Below the pieces are notes generated by a model. The model was not told where the DNA came from and ran no database searches. It was given only the letters and a program-made list of their open reading frames with translations. A stretch of 64,000 bases of DNA from the NCBI GenBank assembly GCA_019925095.2, contig CM034391.1:25223051-25287050 (forward strand), read 5' to 3'. This stretch comes from Dendrolimus kikuchii. Its lineage: Eukaryota > Arthropoda > Insecta > Lepidoptera > Lasiocampidae. How positions within the stretch are numbered: the stretch's first letter is position 1; every line of letters begins with the position of its first letter. The position numbers and the translations under genes are program-made. Positions 10,704 through 20,890 of this stretch are shown here, in pieces.

Positions 10704-11120
10704 ACATACAGATTTAATTATTATAATGACATTATTGTGGGACATTAATTATTATTCTAATTTTTCTATGCCTAACTGGCCAAACATGACGCACATTTAG
10801 CTTTATACCATCATGCATATTCTGATATATAAATACTCATGTTTAAGAAATAAATAAACCACGACTTTGACATTGACTTTGAATAAACATATGTGCGTAA
10901 ATCATATGCGTAAGCTGCTAGTGCAAACGAGTTATCGGTCATAGTCTTTCGCTCTGCGTCCGCAATTGGGACAGGTCCAATGCCCTTGTCTGTTTCCAGT
11001 ATTTGGGTACTAAGTTGATATTGGAGGCAATGTGTGGTGCAGTAGTTTGATTCAATATTGGCCAATTCAAATTGGAGCCAAGCTTGGACGCAAAGTTGAA
11101 TCCGATGTGTGGCTGTGCCT
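10704..11120. other. No gene recognised
   Basis: ORFs on the minus strand here are not domain-bearing; GC content rises toward the next feature. Confidence 0.3.
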
Positions 11121-11748
11121 TAATGGATGGTCCATAATCGTCCGTCTCCTCCTTCTGCGAGCAAGTCATGCTCGCGAAGGAGGAGGCGGAACGGGAGCGT
11201 GAGCGTAATTCCCTGCTCCGCTCCCGCCAAAGGAGGACGCGCCGGCGCCGGAGGTCAGACAGTGACCTTCGGCCGCCGTAAGCGGGCGGCGCGGGTGGGG
11301 CCCCTAGGGGTATAGGGGTTCTCACTCACCCGCACATGCCGTCGAGATGAGAGCGCGAGTGTTCCGCGCGCGCTCATCTCTCTTCCCGTGGGGCGCGTTA
11401 CAGACCGCCCCACGCATGGACTAGATTTAGCAGTAGCCGGGGGATACGTCCTCCGGCATAGGAAGAGGCCCAGTGAGGGGGGCCCACGCCTGCCAGGGCA
11501 CGCGGAGTTGGGAATCCCGCATTCACGTAGGCCTGGCATAAGGCGCAGGACGGAACACCCAGGGGTTTTAGTGGGTATCCCTAACTGGGGAGTGGCAATA
11601 GCGTGGCACCGGTTCTGACCGGGCACGCTAGTGCCACCCCCGATCTGGCGAATCCCACACTCACACGGGTCGCGAACATCCCCCCAGGCTTCTGTGCCTG
11701 TCGCGGCTTAGTCCTCAAACGGATTTCCCTGGCCAAAAAAAAAAAAAA
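11121..11748 (+). mobile_element. GC-rich LINE 3' end with poly(A)
   Basis: A strongly GC-rich island ends in a run of A (11735-11748). GGGGTTTTAGTGGGTATCCC-type text (about 11561-11582) resembles R1-like LINE 3' UTRs of Lepidoptera. Frames are broken and no protein can be named. Confidence 0.4.
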
Positions 11749-11932
11749 ATGGTCCCTAATCGTGTTTCGTACCGTTGCATTGCTCTACTTTCCTCTCCTC
11801 ATTTCATACTCTATTCTATCCCCTATATACCATTCGTCTTTTCTCATCTTTCCTATCCCATCGACAAGGTTCGCAACGCGTTCACACCACACCTAATGTT
11901 GTAGAATTCTTTATACAACGTTCCAAGTCAAG

Positions 11933-11974
11933 GCCTTTTTTATTACTTTTTATTGCGTGAGTTCAGCAGACAGT
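11933..11974 (-). mobile_element. Family B 3' tip fragment
   Basis: CTTTTTATTGCGTGAGTTCA then GCAGACAGTCAG is the reverse of the family B 3' tip. It lies head-to-head with the next copy. Confidence 0.5.
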
Positions 11975-11981
11975 CAGTATT

Positions 11982-12252
11982 ATCTGTGCAGGAAAGGAAA
12001 GAGAATACAAATTCCTGCGATCAGGCGGCCTGTCATAAGATGCGACAAAACAACCCATAGCCCGGTGGTGGAGTATTTGTCCGTCTGGATGGCTACCACC
12101 CCTGGTCTAAAGCATGCCGGCATAGTAACCTTGAGTTGTATTCCGGCATTAGTGGCCAGTTCTGTGTCCCTTTAGAGTGAGCATCTTGGGTGTTACAAAT
12201 GACCATAGACGATGGCAGCCGCTTTCCATCAGGTGGGCCATTAGTTTGCCTA
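11982..12252 (+). mobile_element. Family B retroelement, diverged
   Basis: ATCTGTGCAGGAAAGGAAAG to CATCAGGTGGGCCATTAGTT. It keeps the landmarks but has more substitutions than most copies, so it is older. Confidence 0.65.
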
Positions 12253-12573
12253 CAAGTAAATAGAATATTTAAAAAATTCAGCAGTATTATACGGAACCGA
12301 TTGTTTTAATTCACTCTCAATAGTGTTTTTTGCAAATCGTTGCCTCTAACTCGAATTACAACGCCAAGGGGGTGCTAGATGCCAAAGTGGGGGTGTATTG
12401 TATGAGGTACAATAGTTTTCTGAGCGATGCATACAATTTCAGCGTATAATGGCGTACGACCTTTGTGTGCAACAATATATGGTTTTGTACGAAACGTAAA
12501 TCGATTTAGACATGGATACATAAGATTTGATACTTGATAATTTAGAGCTATATATTATTTGTAGATTATGAGA
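12253..12573. other. No feature recognised
   Basis: AT-rich spacer. Confidence 0.4.
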
Positions 12574-12838
12574 TTTGACGGCCTCTGTGGTTGAGCGGGC
12601 TAAGCCTTTGCCGGCCTACCTCACTGCAACGCAGAGGCTCCGGGTTCGATTCCTGGTATAGTAAATTTCGGAAACGTATTTTCTCCGTTATTTACTATGG
12701 TCTGGGTGTTTGGGATCGTCCCCAGAGTAGTCCGTTGTATATTACCCATTACACAAGCGTAACTTGCTTAATTTGGGGATATACAATGTGTGTGTTTGTC
12801 TGCGGATTATTATAATATTATTATTATTATTATTATAG
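12574..12838 (+). mobile_element. tRNA-derived SINE (family F)
   Basis: The head GACGGCCTCTGTGGTTGAGC, GGGCTAAGCC supplies an A box and GGGTTCGATTCCTGG a B box. The body TTTACTATGGTCTGGGTGTT and CAAGCGTAACTTGCTTAATT ends in (ATT)n. Further copies are at 57690 and 59960. Confidence 0.8.
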
Positions 12839-13051
12839 TAAAATACAATTGGATATGCAATATAATTAGAATAAAATTATGAACTAAACCAACTTAAAAA
12901 TTAAAATACACTACAAGAAAAAAGCTTAGAAACTAAATACTATTATAAACATATGTACACAGAAAAAATGTAGTCCAGATCGCTATCGGTAGGGAGCGGT
13001 CTTTGTAATTATGTTTAATCTAAAGACTTTTAAGACAATATAAAACACTTG

Positions 13052-13284
13052 GCCAGGTGGTAGGACATTTGCCCGACTGGATGGCTACCACTCCTGGTCT
13101 AAAGTATGTCGCCATAACAAACTTGAGTTGTGTTCCGGCATTAGTGACCAGGTTTCAGTTTCCCTTAAGAGAGCAGCAACGCATTTCTAGCAACTTTTCT
13201 GTTGCAAATGTCCATAGGCGATGGTAACCGCTTTCCATCAAGTGGGCCGTCTGCCTGTCTGCTGATCTCCTGCAATAAAAAAAA
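13052..13284 (+). mobile_element. Family B retroelement, 5'-truncated
   Basis: Starts at GCCAGGTGGTAGGACATTTG and ends TCTCCTGCAATAAAAAAAA. Confidence 0.75.
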
Positions 13285-13289
13285 CACTT

Positions 13290-13440
13290 TCACAGGTATG
13301 TTATCTCGATACGTAACCTTCATCACGATGTTTTCCTTAACCGACAGCGTGTGGTAACTGTAACAAATGCACAGTTAAAAAGGAGATTTGTCTAAACGGT
13401 GCATGCTCCCCGATCAGGATTCGGATACACACCACTGGTG
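13290..13440 (-). mobile_element. Family E SINE fragment, decayed
   Basis: TTCATCACGATGTTTTCCTT and CGTGTGGTAACTGTAACAAA match the E body in reverse; the tRNA head is barely recognisable. Confidence 0.5.
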
Positions 13441-13624
13441 TGACACCCAACAACCTAACACCTAACATGAATGAAATTGTGTGCTTAATTCTGCGTGCAA
13501 AACTTATCAGTTTCTTTGTATCGACTACAAATAGTCGAATAATAACTGACTCATTCATATGATAAAAATCATTTGTATCGACGTTAACATACAACTTGTA
13601 TATTTATGTATAAATAATATAACT

Positions 13625-13765
13625 AGATTGTGTAAAGAATGATATTATGATGATATGTGGTGTGACAGAAGATGTATGTCAGAATAGAGAAGTGTGGAAG
13701 GAAAAGACATATTGTGCCGACCCCAATTAATTGGGATATGGTGAAAGAAAAGAAAGAAATAATAT
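13625..13765 (+). pseudogene. RTE-like LINE ORF2 C-terminal remnant
   Basis: One frame gives REVWKEKTYCADPN, resembling the 'W......ADP' ends of RTE ORF2. A GAAA-rich tail follows. Confidence 0.4.
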
Positions 13766-13834
13766 AACTACATTATTAATTAAGCTATATATTATATGAT
13801 TAAAAACTGTCCATTGTGAAACCTATATTATTTA

Positions 13835-14007
13835 TTGATCGTGTAATAGCAGAAGGTGATGACAAGAGCCTTAAGAACAGACGAGCGTGCATGACAAGAG
13901 CTATGAATGTCAAAGAAGCAAGTGAGGTGTGTAAGAATAAGCCTAAATGGCACTCTGTTGTTCGTGCCTACCCCGCAAGGGAACTGGCGTGAAGTTATGT
14001 ATGTATG
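13835..14007 (+). mobile_element. Family A LINE, short copy with 11-bp TSD
   Basis: Last ~50 codons of family A plus a (TATG)n tail. TATATTATTTA flanks it at 13824-13834 and 14008-14018. Confidence 0.8.
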
Positions 14008-14018
14008 TATATTATTTA

Positions 14019-14566
14019 ATATGAGTAGCCAAACATTTGGGTCAATTGGCAAATAAATAATTATTTAAAATTGATAAATATTCTGAATCGAAACAATTAA
14101 TATTGCAAGTATCAAACCTTCTAATACTAGTAAATTCGTATAAAATCGCTTAACACTTTCAAGAAGAAAAAACGGCGTACAAACACCAACAGTGACTAAC
14201 AGTTATCCGATTTTACGCGTCGTTTCTGAAAAACTAGACTTAACATAAAAACAAGTAAAAAAAATCACAAAAAAAAATTTAAACTTACAAACTAGAGAAC
14301 AAAATTAATTAATTTCATATTAAAAAGTGAATTTTAATTCTAATTGCATTTATATAATTCAAATATCAACTTAATGAAAACCAATTTAATTGATTATAAT
14401 CACTATTAGGACTTGTTAAAAACGTAACTAAAATTATACGTAAATAATATTATTAAACATGTATGAAAGCATTTCCATTAAAAAAAAACCATAAAAGGCT
14501 AGACTACTAATATTGCTTGTTATTAAAAAACCATTAATATGTCGTATTTACATATACTGTATTTCT
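14019..14566. other. AT-rich spacer
   Basis: No ORF or repeat recognised. Confidence 0.4.
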
Positions 14567-14870
14567 TTGGAGGCCACGGACCATAAAAATGGTCCGGACT
14601 TTTGGAGGGCTTGCGTGGGGCCATGGGAAGGCCAAAACGTGGAGGCCCCTTGACAAATTTAATATAAATATGATGTGACACTGACCGGCGATTATCCATG
14701 TCTACATCATATAGTAATGCATCCAAAGACAAGCCCCGGCCAGTGTAGGACTATTGTGGGAAATGAGAACAAAAAGTACCGGGCTATTGGGGTGAACTGC
14801 TAGTGGTACTAGGGGTCTGAGAATATGGGGACTATGGCGTCTGCCCGTCGCAATGTTCGGGTAACAGTAT
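14567..14870 (+). mobile_element. Family C, left inverted arm
   Basis: Begins GGCCACGGACCATAAAAATG and breaks off after CGTCGCAATGTTCGGG. Positions 14730-14816 are the exact reverse complement of 15625-15711. Confidence 0.65.
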
Positions 14871-14875
14871 TTACA

Positions 14876-15595
14876 TATATATTTTATTTCCAAATTTTTT
14901 ACATTTTTCTTATAAAAAATACAAATTTATTTATAAAAAAAATATAAAAAACTGATCTTCGCCGGCAGTGGGGCCTAGGGTCCGGGCTACCGGTGGTTAA
15001 GGCTCCAGACACAGGAATCTCCTCACAATACGGGCCGTGTCCAACAGAGCTGCCTTCTGCATCCGACCCTTCAACCAGATACCAAGCGAGAGCCTTTCAA
15101 GGTGGCGATCAAGGCTCTTCGCTATTAGTCCATTCACTAACACCACTATCGGTACTATGATTGTAGAGTCCAGGTTCCACATAGCGGTAACCTCGTGAGC
15201 AAGATCAATATACTTTATATGTTTATCTTTCTCGGCATTCACGAGGTTACCATCATGGGGAATCGCGACATCTACAATTATAGCACGTCTCGCAGACCGA
15301 TCAACTATCACAATATCAGGCTTGTTAGCAAAAATAGTCCTGTCTGTGATAATTGATCGGTCCCAGTAGAGCAGATATTGACCATTGTCAAGAACTGGCT
15401 CGGGCTTGTATTGGTAATAAGGTACCTCCGACAAGACAAGTCCGTATTTAAGAGCAAGTTGCTGGTAGATGATCCTGGCTACAAGGTTGTGCCTGTGCAA
15501 GTACTCGCTGTTAGCAAGACGAGAACAACCGGAAGTAACATGTCTGAGAGGCTCACCAGGGCGGTGACACGCCCGACATATTTACATATTATTAT
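14876..15595 (-). pseudogene. LINE ORF C-terminus with CCHC knuckle and REL-endonuclease-like motif (R2/R4 type)
   Basis: The minus strand encodes CRACHRPGEPLRHVTSGC, a CCHC knuckle, then 167 residues with YYQYKPEPVLDNGQYLLYWD and KPDIVIVDRSARRAIIVDVA. KPD followed about 14 residues later by VDV fits the PD-(D/E)XK restriction-like endonuclease at the C-terminus of R2/R4/Dong-type LINEs. The stop is at about 14997. A 3' UTR ends with AATTTGGAAATAAAATATAT, also found near 27130 and 57640. The 5' part, including reverse transcriptase, is missing. Confidence 0.65.
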
Positions 15596-15624
15596 TAAAA
15601 TATAGTAATAATAACAAATATAAT

Positions 15625-16066
15625 ACCCCTAGTACCACTAGCAGTTCACCCCAATAGCCCGGTACTTTTTGTTCTCATTTCCCACAATAGTCCTACACTG
15701 GCCGGGGCTTGACAATCGTCGGTCAGTGTCATGCCATATTTAAATTAATTTGTCAATGGGCCTCTATCTGTTGCCCTTCCATAGCCCCAGGTGGTAGGGC
15801 ATTTGCCCGACTGGATGGCTACCACCCCTGGTCTAAGTTATGTCGCCATAACAACCTTGGGTTATTTTCCGGCATTAGTGACTAGGTTCAAGTTTCCCTT
15901 AAGAGAGGAGAAGCGCATTTGTAGCCAATTTACTGTTGCAAATGTCCATAGGCGATGGTAACCGCTTTCTATCAAGTGGGACATCTGCCTGTCTGCTGAT
16001 CTCCTGCTAAAAAAGCCGCTAGTCCTCCAAAAGTCCGGGCTATTTTTAAGGCCCGTAGTCTACAAA
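15625..16066 (-). mobile_element. Family C, right inverted arm, split by a family B insertion
   Basis: 15625-15782 and 16016-16066 are consecutive parts of family C in reverse, interrupted by the B copy at 15786-16014. A deletion removes the segment equivalent to 14690-14729. Confidence 0.65.
15786..16014 (+). mobile_element. Family B retroelement nested in family C
   Basis: CCAGGTGGTAGGGCATTTGC to ATCTCCTGCTAAAAAA, 5'-truncated. It sits inside the right C arm, so it is younger than that arm. Confidence 0.75.
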
Positions 16067-16370
16067 GACATACATCAACAAATACTCCACAATTGTCAGA
16101 ATAAAATTTTAGAAATTTATCATCGTTACTTATAAAATAAAATTATTAAAAAGTTAAACAAGTATGAACAACAGTATAACAAACCGCTGGAAGAACGTGT
16201 CGCAAAAAATTTCGAAAAGTGACCAAAGAGAAGATACTATGGAAGCAGTAGCATCAATAAATAAAGTTGTACAGCAAACTAGAGACAAAGGTAATTTGTT
16301 TCGTGTAATAATACTTAGGCGTTATGGTATAATCCCTACCAATTCATAAAATTTCAATATTTTTCTGTAT
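16067..16370. other. No feature recognised
   Basis: AT-rich. A 61-codon ORF at 16164-16349 has no recognisable motif. Confidence 0.4.
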
Positions 16371-16382
16371 TAAAAAAAATAC

Positions 16383-16569
16383 CATGATCAAATTGATCGT
16401 GTACTAGCAGAAGGTGATGTCAGGAGCCTTAAGAACAGACGAGCTTGCATGACAAGAGTTATGAATGTCAAAGAGGCAAGTGAGGTGTGTAAGAATAAGC
16501 CTAAATGGCACTCTGTTGTTCGTGCCTACCCCACAAGGGAACTGGCGTGAAGTTATGTATGTATGTATG
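16383..16569 (+). mobile_element. Family A LINE, short copy with 12-bp TSD
   Basis: Begins within CATGATCAAATTGATCGTGT and ends in (TATG)n. TAAAAAAAATAC flanks it at 16371-16382 and 16570-16581. Confidence 0.8.
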
Positions 16570-16592
16570 TAAAAAAAATACTAAAAATGATG

Positions 16593-16795
16593 GCAGGGAA
16601 ACTCTAAGGCCATGGGGTCCCGAAGCTCATCAACTCCATCGAGACCTAACAACTCGTTTAATGTGGTCTCACGTGACCAAAAGGCTAGCCTATATTTGGG
16701 GCATCGTATTAGCGTTGCCATACAGCGCGGAAATGCGGCCAATGTTTTAGGAACGTTCTCAGCTGACGGCGATTTAGGACTCATATACTGTTTTT
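16593..16795 (+). pseudogene. LINE C-terminal fragment (family P)
   Basis: Frames give LRPWGPEAHQLHRDL, then DQKASLYLGHRISVAIQRGN and AANVLGTF. This is the 'ETLGPWGP...[17 protein letters not shown]' C-terminus common in lepidopteran LINEs. Copies also at 23468, 48835 and 60500. Confidence 0.6.
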
Positions 16796-17516
16796 TTTTT
16801 TTAAGTTAATGTAAAGACAAGATAGTGACTGTTAACTCGAATTTTCAATTGTTTTTTATTTACTTACTATAAATGTCAGAAGAACTTTGCTAGCGTTGCC
16901 ATGACGATGAATTTGTTAGTGAATTGCAAACCAAAAAAATATTGTTTTTGTGTGCAGTTCACACGCAGCAGAAGTGAAACAAAGTTTGACAAAGGGTAGA
17001 AGGGATTCCAAATTACATGACGTCACATTTCATATCCTTATAATATATTTAAGCTATAAAACACGAAATTTGAAGAATTCACGAAAATCATCAAAACATT
17101 TCCGACTCTATCTGTATTGACACAGTGTTTAGGTTATTAAACTCTTTATGTCTTTTGAGTGTCGCTTTTTTCGTTTCATCGTGCGTCAAATCACAACGAT
17201 TCAAAAGAGTGGGTCACTCTGCATCCCGGGGTGACTTAAGCTTGTTGCGCGGTTGAACAATGGGTGTAGCTTCGCTCGTCATCTCATGTTCTTCCACAGA
17301 AGCGCCGGGTATGGGACGCAGGTTTAGGTTTAGCGGAGTAGTTGGTTCCGACCAGAGACTTCGCACACGCTGCGCGGCGCTCATCGCCGCGGTCCGGTCC
17401 CACCCCCACAGTCGAGAAGGAATCAGTCAGTATGGTATGGAATGAATTCCTTGCGCATCAAAAAAAACATCACTTCAAAAAGCGCTATCGTAGCGACATC
17501 TTGTTCGATATCTGTC
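16796..17516. other. No gene recognised
   Basis: AT-rich first half; GC-rich second half (17220-17420) with no motif that I can name. Confidence 0.35.
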
Positions 17517-17734
17517 TTTTTTTAATGCTGAAGCACATCGTATGGGCTTACGGCCCAACTGTCATGGAAAGTGGTTACCGTCGCCTATAGACATTAGCAA
17601 TACCAGAAGTGCTGCCGGCCTTGAAGGAGAAACTGGAACCTGGCCTCTGGAGTCGGAACACAACTCAAAGTTGTTATAGCGGCATACTCTAGACCAGGGA
17701 TGGTAGTCATCCAGCCCAGTTCCTGCACGGAGGA
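17517..17734 (-). mobile_element. Family B-related element, diverged
   Basis: T-run, ATGCTGAAGCACATCG, GGAAAGTGGTTACCGTCGCC and TTCCTGCACGGA match the family in reverse. An internal deletion joins CATCCAG to the 5' tip. Confidence 0.6.
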
Positions 17735-17989
17735 AAATCTATTCCACGAAAATAACGTCATATATCGGGACATGAAGTATTGCAAATATTGGTCCGGGTT
17801 ATAAGCCAGTTCCGTGTCGAGTTTCATTAAAATTCATTAGTTCTCACGTAAGGCTCTACCATAATTATAAACAAAAAATCTAAAAGTTGCGTGTTCAGAA
17901 TCTTCCAGTCTAAATTAGCCCCTGAATTTTTTCTCATTTTCAAATTCATTGTATAACTCGATACCCCTAACAAATTCATTACCGTATAG

Positions 17990-18355
17990 ATTGTGGTCGC
18001 CTAGTGGTTGAAATTTCGACCACAATTAATTTAAATTATAAGTTTGAACATTACTGCTCTGTTGTCAAATACTATAACTTCTATAATCACAGATTTCGCC
18101 AAGGCTACACTGTTAATTTGGCTTGAACAATAAACAAAAGAGTATATATGCGTGTGTGTGTCAAATACATGGTAGTGTGTGTAATGTTTTTTTTATTGAC
18201 TTATTGTATTTATTATACATAATTTAAAAAAATAATTAGCATTCTGGACTTCTTCTCCATATAAACTTATGTGTGAAATTTCATACCCCTCCGTCCGCGC
18301 AATTTTTGTAAAAAGGGGTGCAAAGTTTTTACTTCATGTGTTAATATACCTATAT
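17990..18355 (+). mobile_element. Family J MITE, partial (right arm present)
   Basis: Shares the internal AATTTAAATTATAAGTTTGA and GTGTGTCAAATACATGGTAG with 690-860, plus the right terminal arm ending CTTCATGTGTTAATA. The left terminal arm is missing. Confidence 0.6.
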
Positions 18356-18375
18356 AATGAGAACTATCTATAGTA

Positions 18376-19023
18376 TTGTTACAACCTAGACAGGGCAGGG
18401 ATGGAAGGTACACCGCTGATATAGAAAGAAGAGTGAATTTGGGGAATAGTGTGAATGGAGCGTTAGGTAAACTTCTAGGCGCTAAGAACCTCAGCCAGAA
18501 GGTTCAGCTCGCCATACACAACGCGATGCTGGTACCTACGCTCACGTATGGAAGCGAGAGTTGGGTATGGAAGAGAGAGCATGAAAGTAGAGTAAACGCG
18601 GTCGAGATGCGAGCACTGCGCAAAATCTGCGGAGTGACGCTCGCGGACCGCGTTCGTAATACCGAAGTAAGAAAGAGAGTTGGTCTGAAAGAGAGTGTCG
18701 GGGTGAAGGTAAGGAAAGGAATACTCCAGTGGTTCGGGCATGTGGAAAGAATGCATGATGAAAGAATGACTAAACAGATATACAATGCAAACGTGGATGG
18801 ATGCAGAAGTCGTGGAAGGCCACGACACACCTTCCATGATCAAATTGATCGTGTACTAACAGAAGGTGATGTCAGGAGCCTTAAGAACAGACGAGCTTGC
18901 ATGACAAGAGTTATGAATGTCAAAGAGGCAAGTGAGGTGTGTAAGAATAAGCCTAAATGGCACTCTGTTGTTCGTGCCTACCCCGCAAGGGAACTGGCGT
19001 GAAGTTATGTATGTATGTATGTA
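18376..19023 (+). mobile_element. Family A LINE, longest open copy
   Basis: 208 uninterrupted codons, [20 protein letters not shown] through [46 protein letters not shown] to AYPARELA. This is the thumb/C-terminal part of an RTE-like ORF2 ('YGSE.W', 'R.RNTEVR', 'W.GHV.RM'). The tail is (TATG)n. The reverse transcriptase core and endonuclease are absent. Confidence 0.75.
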
Positions 19024-19496
19024 TGTACAACCTAGACGCCGACAAAAAAAAAACAAATTCAAACCTGCATACCTGTAAAAACACATTTTATTACCTTTCG
19101 GCATTTGGACTTCTTTTGTTTACTTATTTATTGACATGCGTTTACTAATTATTCTAGAGAACCATTATTTTATTGTACTCGTTTATGACCGTTGCGGTCG
19201 ACTCATTAGCCAAGTGTGTCGGATTTAAAGTACAAACTGATTCTAGAAAATTCAGTCCACGCGGCAGGAAGGACATATTTCATCTGTGCAGTATAAAGCG
19301 ATGGCCCGATGGAGGAACGAGGCAGTCGAGCGATAACCACGAGCGAAGCAAGACCTGTATACTACAAACGGGAATCTATTAAGTGACGGACTTTGCGCGT
19401 GTTATATTTGTACCTGTGTTATACGTGTTTGTATAGTTCTAATAAAACTCTATAGTCATTCTAACGGCATTTTAATTCGAGTCTCGCGGCTCGTAA
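19024..19496 (+). mobile_element. Solo LTR, TGTTAC family
   Basis: TGTACAACCTAGACGCCGAC to GCTCGTAATA, with GTGACGGACTTTGCGCGTGT and CTAATAAAACTC inside. It starts within the (TATG)n tail of the preceding LINE, so it inserted there. The ends are mutated and no clear duplication remains. Confidence 0.65.
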
Positions 19497-19827
19497 TAAT
19501 ATAGTAAATATGTACGGGGTATTATCAATCGTATTTAGATTTTATTCTGGGTTATTCCTGACTCAACCCATGGCGTCACATTCCAAGGATTTATTTTTCT
19601 TTAATCATCCCAAATGTTGTCTTAATTCACCCCATTTTAAAACTAACAAAAAATAACAGGCAGTCAGTGTTACGATCTGTAAAATACGTGTAAGCAATTA
19701 TTAAAGTAGATATCGTAAAAACAAGTAACATGATATTTTATCAACACCATTAAAATTTACTTCGTTTTTTATCTGTCTGCCATTTTAGGGGTCTTTATTT
19801 CAAAACATCACTTCATAACGAATAAAG
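19497..19827. other. No feature recognised
   Basis: AT-rich spacer. Confidence 0.4.
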
Positions 19828-20111
19828 TTTTTTTTATTGCTGAAGCACAGCAGGCAGGTTGACGGGCCAACTGTGATTACCGTCGCATATGGATATTAGC
19901 AATACCAGAAGTGCTGCTAATGTGCTGGCGGATTTGAAGGAGAACCTGGAAGATGGTCACTGATGCCGGAACACTCAAAGTTGTTATGGCGGCATACTCT
20001 AGACCAGGGGTGGTGCCATCCAGTCGGGTAAATGCCCTACCACCTGGCTGGTGGGCACTTGGTTGTTTTGTCGCCTCTTAAGACAGGTTGCCCGCAGAAA
20101 TTAGTATTCTC
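19828..20111 (-). mobile_element. Family B-related element, tandem unit 1
   Basis: Diverged 3' tip (TTGCTGAAGCACAGCAGGCA). The 5' side runs into ATTAGTATTCTCATAATAGT and a flank containing GTGTTCCGTAGAGATGGTAA, also found after unit 2. Confidence 0.6.
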
Positions 20112-20171
20112 ATAATAGTGTTCCGTAGAGATGGTAAACATCGTCACGGAACCATAAAGGCACAATTGCAC

Positions 20172-20415
20172 TTTTTTTTATTGCAGGAGTTCAGCAGACA
20201 GGCAGACGGCCCACTTGACGGAAAGCGGTTACCATCGCCTATAGACATTTGCAACACCAAAGGTGCTACAAATGCGCTGCTGCTCTCTTAAGAGAGACTG
20301 GAACCTGGTCAGGGGTGGTAGCCATCCAGTCGGGCAAATTCCCTACCACCGGGCTGTGGGTTGTTCTATCGCCTCTTACCACAGGCCGCCCGACCGCAGG
20401 AATTAGTATTCTCAT
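20172..20415 (-). mobile_element. Family B retroelement, tandem unit 2
   Basis: Standard 3' tip (TTGCAGGAGTTCAGCAGACA), internal deletion, and the same downstream flank as unit 1 at about 20451-20492 (TCGTCACGGAACCATAAA). Confidence 0.7.
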
Positions 20416-20624
20416 AATTAGGTAAGTGATTGGCATTCCGCGCATAAGATAGTGTTCCGTAGATATGATAAATATCGTCACGGAACCATAAAAAAGCGTT
20501 TCAAAAAATATTGAACGAATATTGTTAAAAATCTAATTTACGTAATGCGGGTACATCGCAACGTTCCTACGCCATCAGCATGATGTAATTGTGATAATAT
20601 CTGTATTAGATCAGAGCAATTGCT

Positions 20625-20720
20625 TAAGGCCGTGGTCTATCAAGCTAAAAGGCGTGGATTCTAAATCTGGCCGGAAAGTAGGTTCCACTTAGGCTGGCCG
20701 CATACGCTCGGTTTCCTGAT
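20625..20720 (+). mobile_element. Family E SINE head fragment
   Basis: GGCCGTGGTCTATCAAGCTA, GATTCTAAATCTGGCCGGAA and TTCCACTTAGGC follow the tRNA-like head of family E but are decayed. Confidence 0.45.
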
Positions 20721-20769
20721 TAGGTTTCCTGATCAGGAATTCAGATGTAGAAACTTGAATGCTCTGCTT

Positions 20770-20890
20770 ACAACAACGATACTCTTTATTGTACACCAAC
20801 ATAAGAAAAGTAATACACTTTATTGTCTTAACTATAAGGTAGTAGTACAATGGGCGGTCTTATTGCTTAAAGCAATTTCCACGCCTATTC
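20770..20890 (-). mobile_element. Family H LINE tail
   Basis: TACTCTTTATTGTACACC and GGGCGGTCTTATTGCTTAAA then GCAATTTCC are the reverse of the H 3' UTR end. Confidence 0.6.

Noticed and set aside
16164..16349. 61-codon ORF MNNSITNRWKNVSQKISKSD...
   Set aside because: No motif, no neighbouring exon signals; expected by chance in AT-rich DNA.
18475..18843. Antisense ORFs of family A ([19 protein letters not shown] type) seen at about eight loci
   Set aside because: They are the complement of the LINE A C-terminus and recur only because the LINE recurs; the sense strand carries the recognisable RTE motifs.
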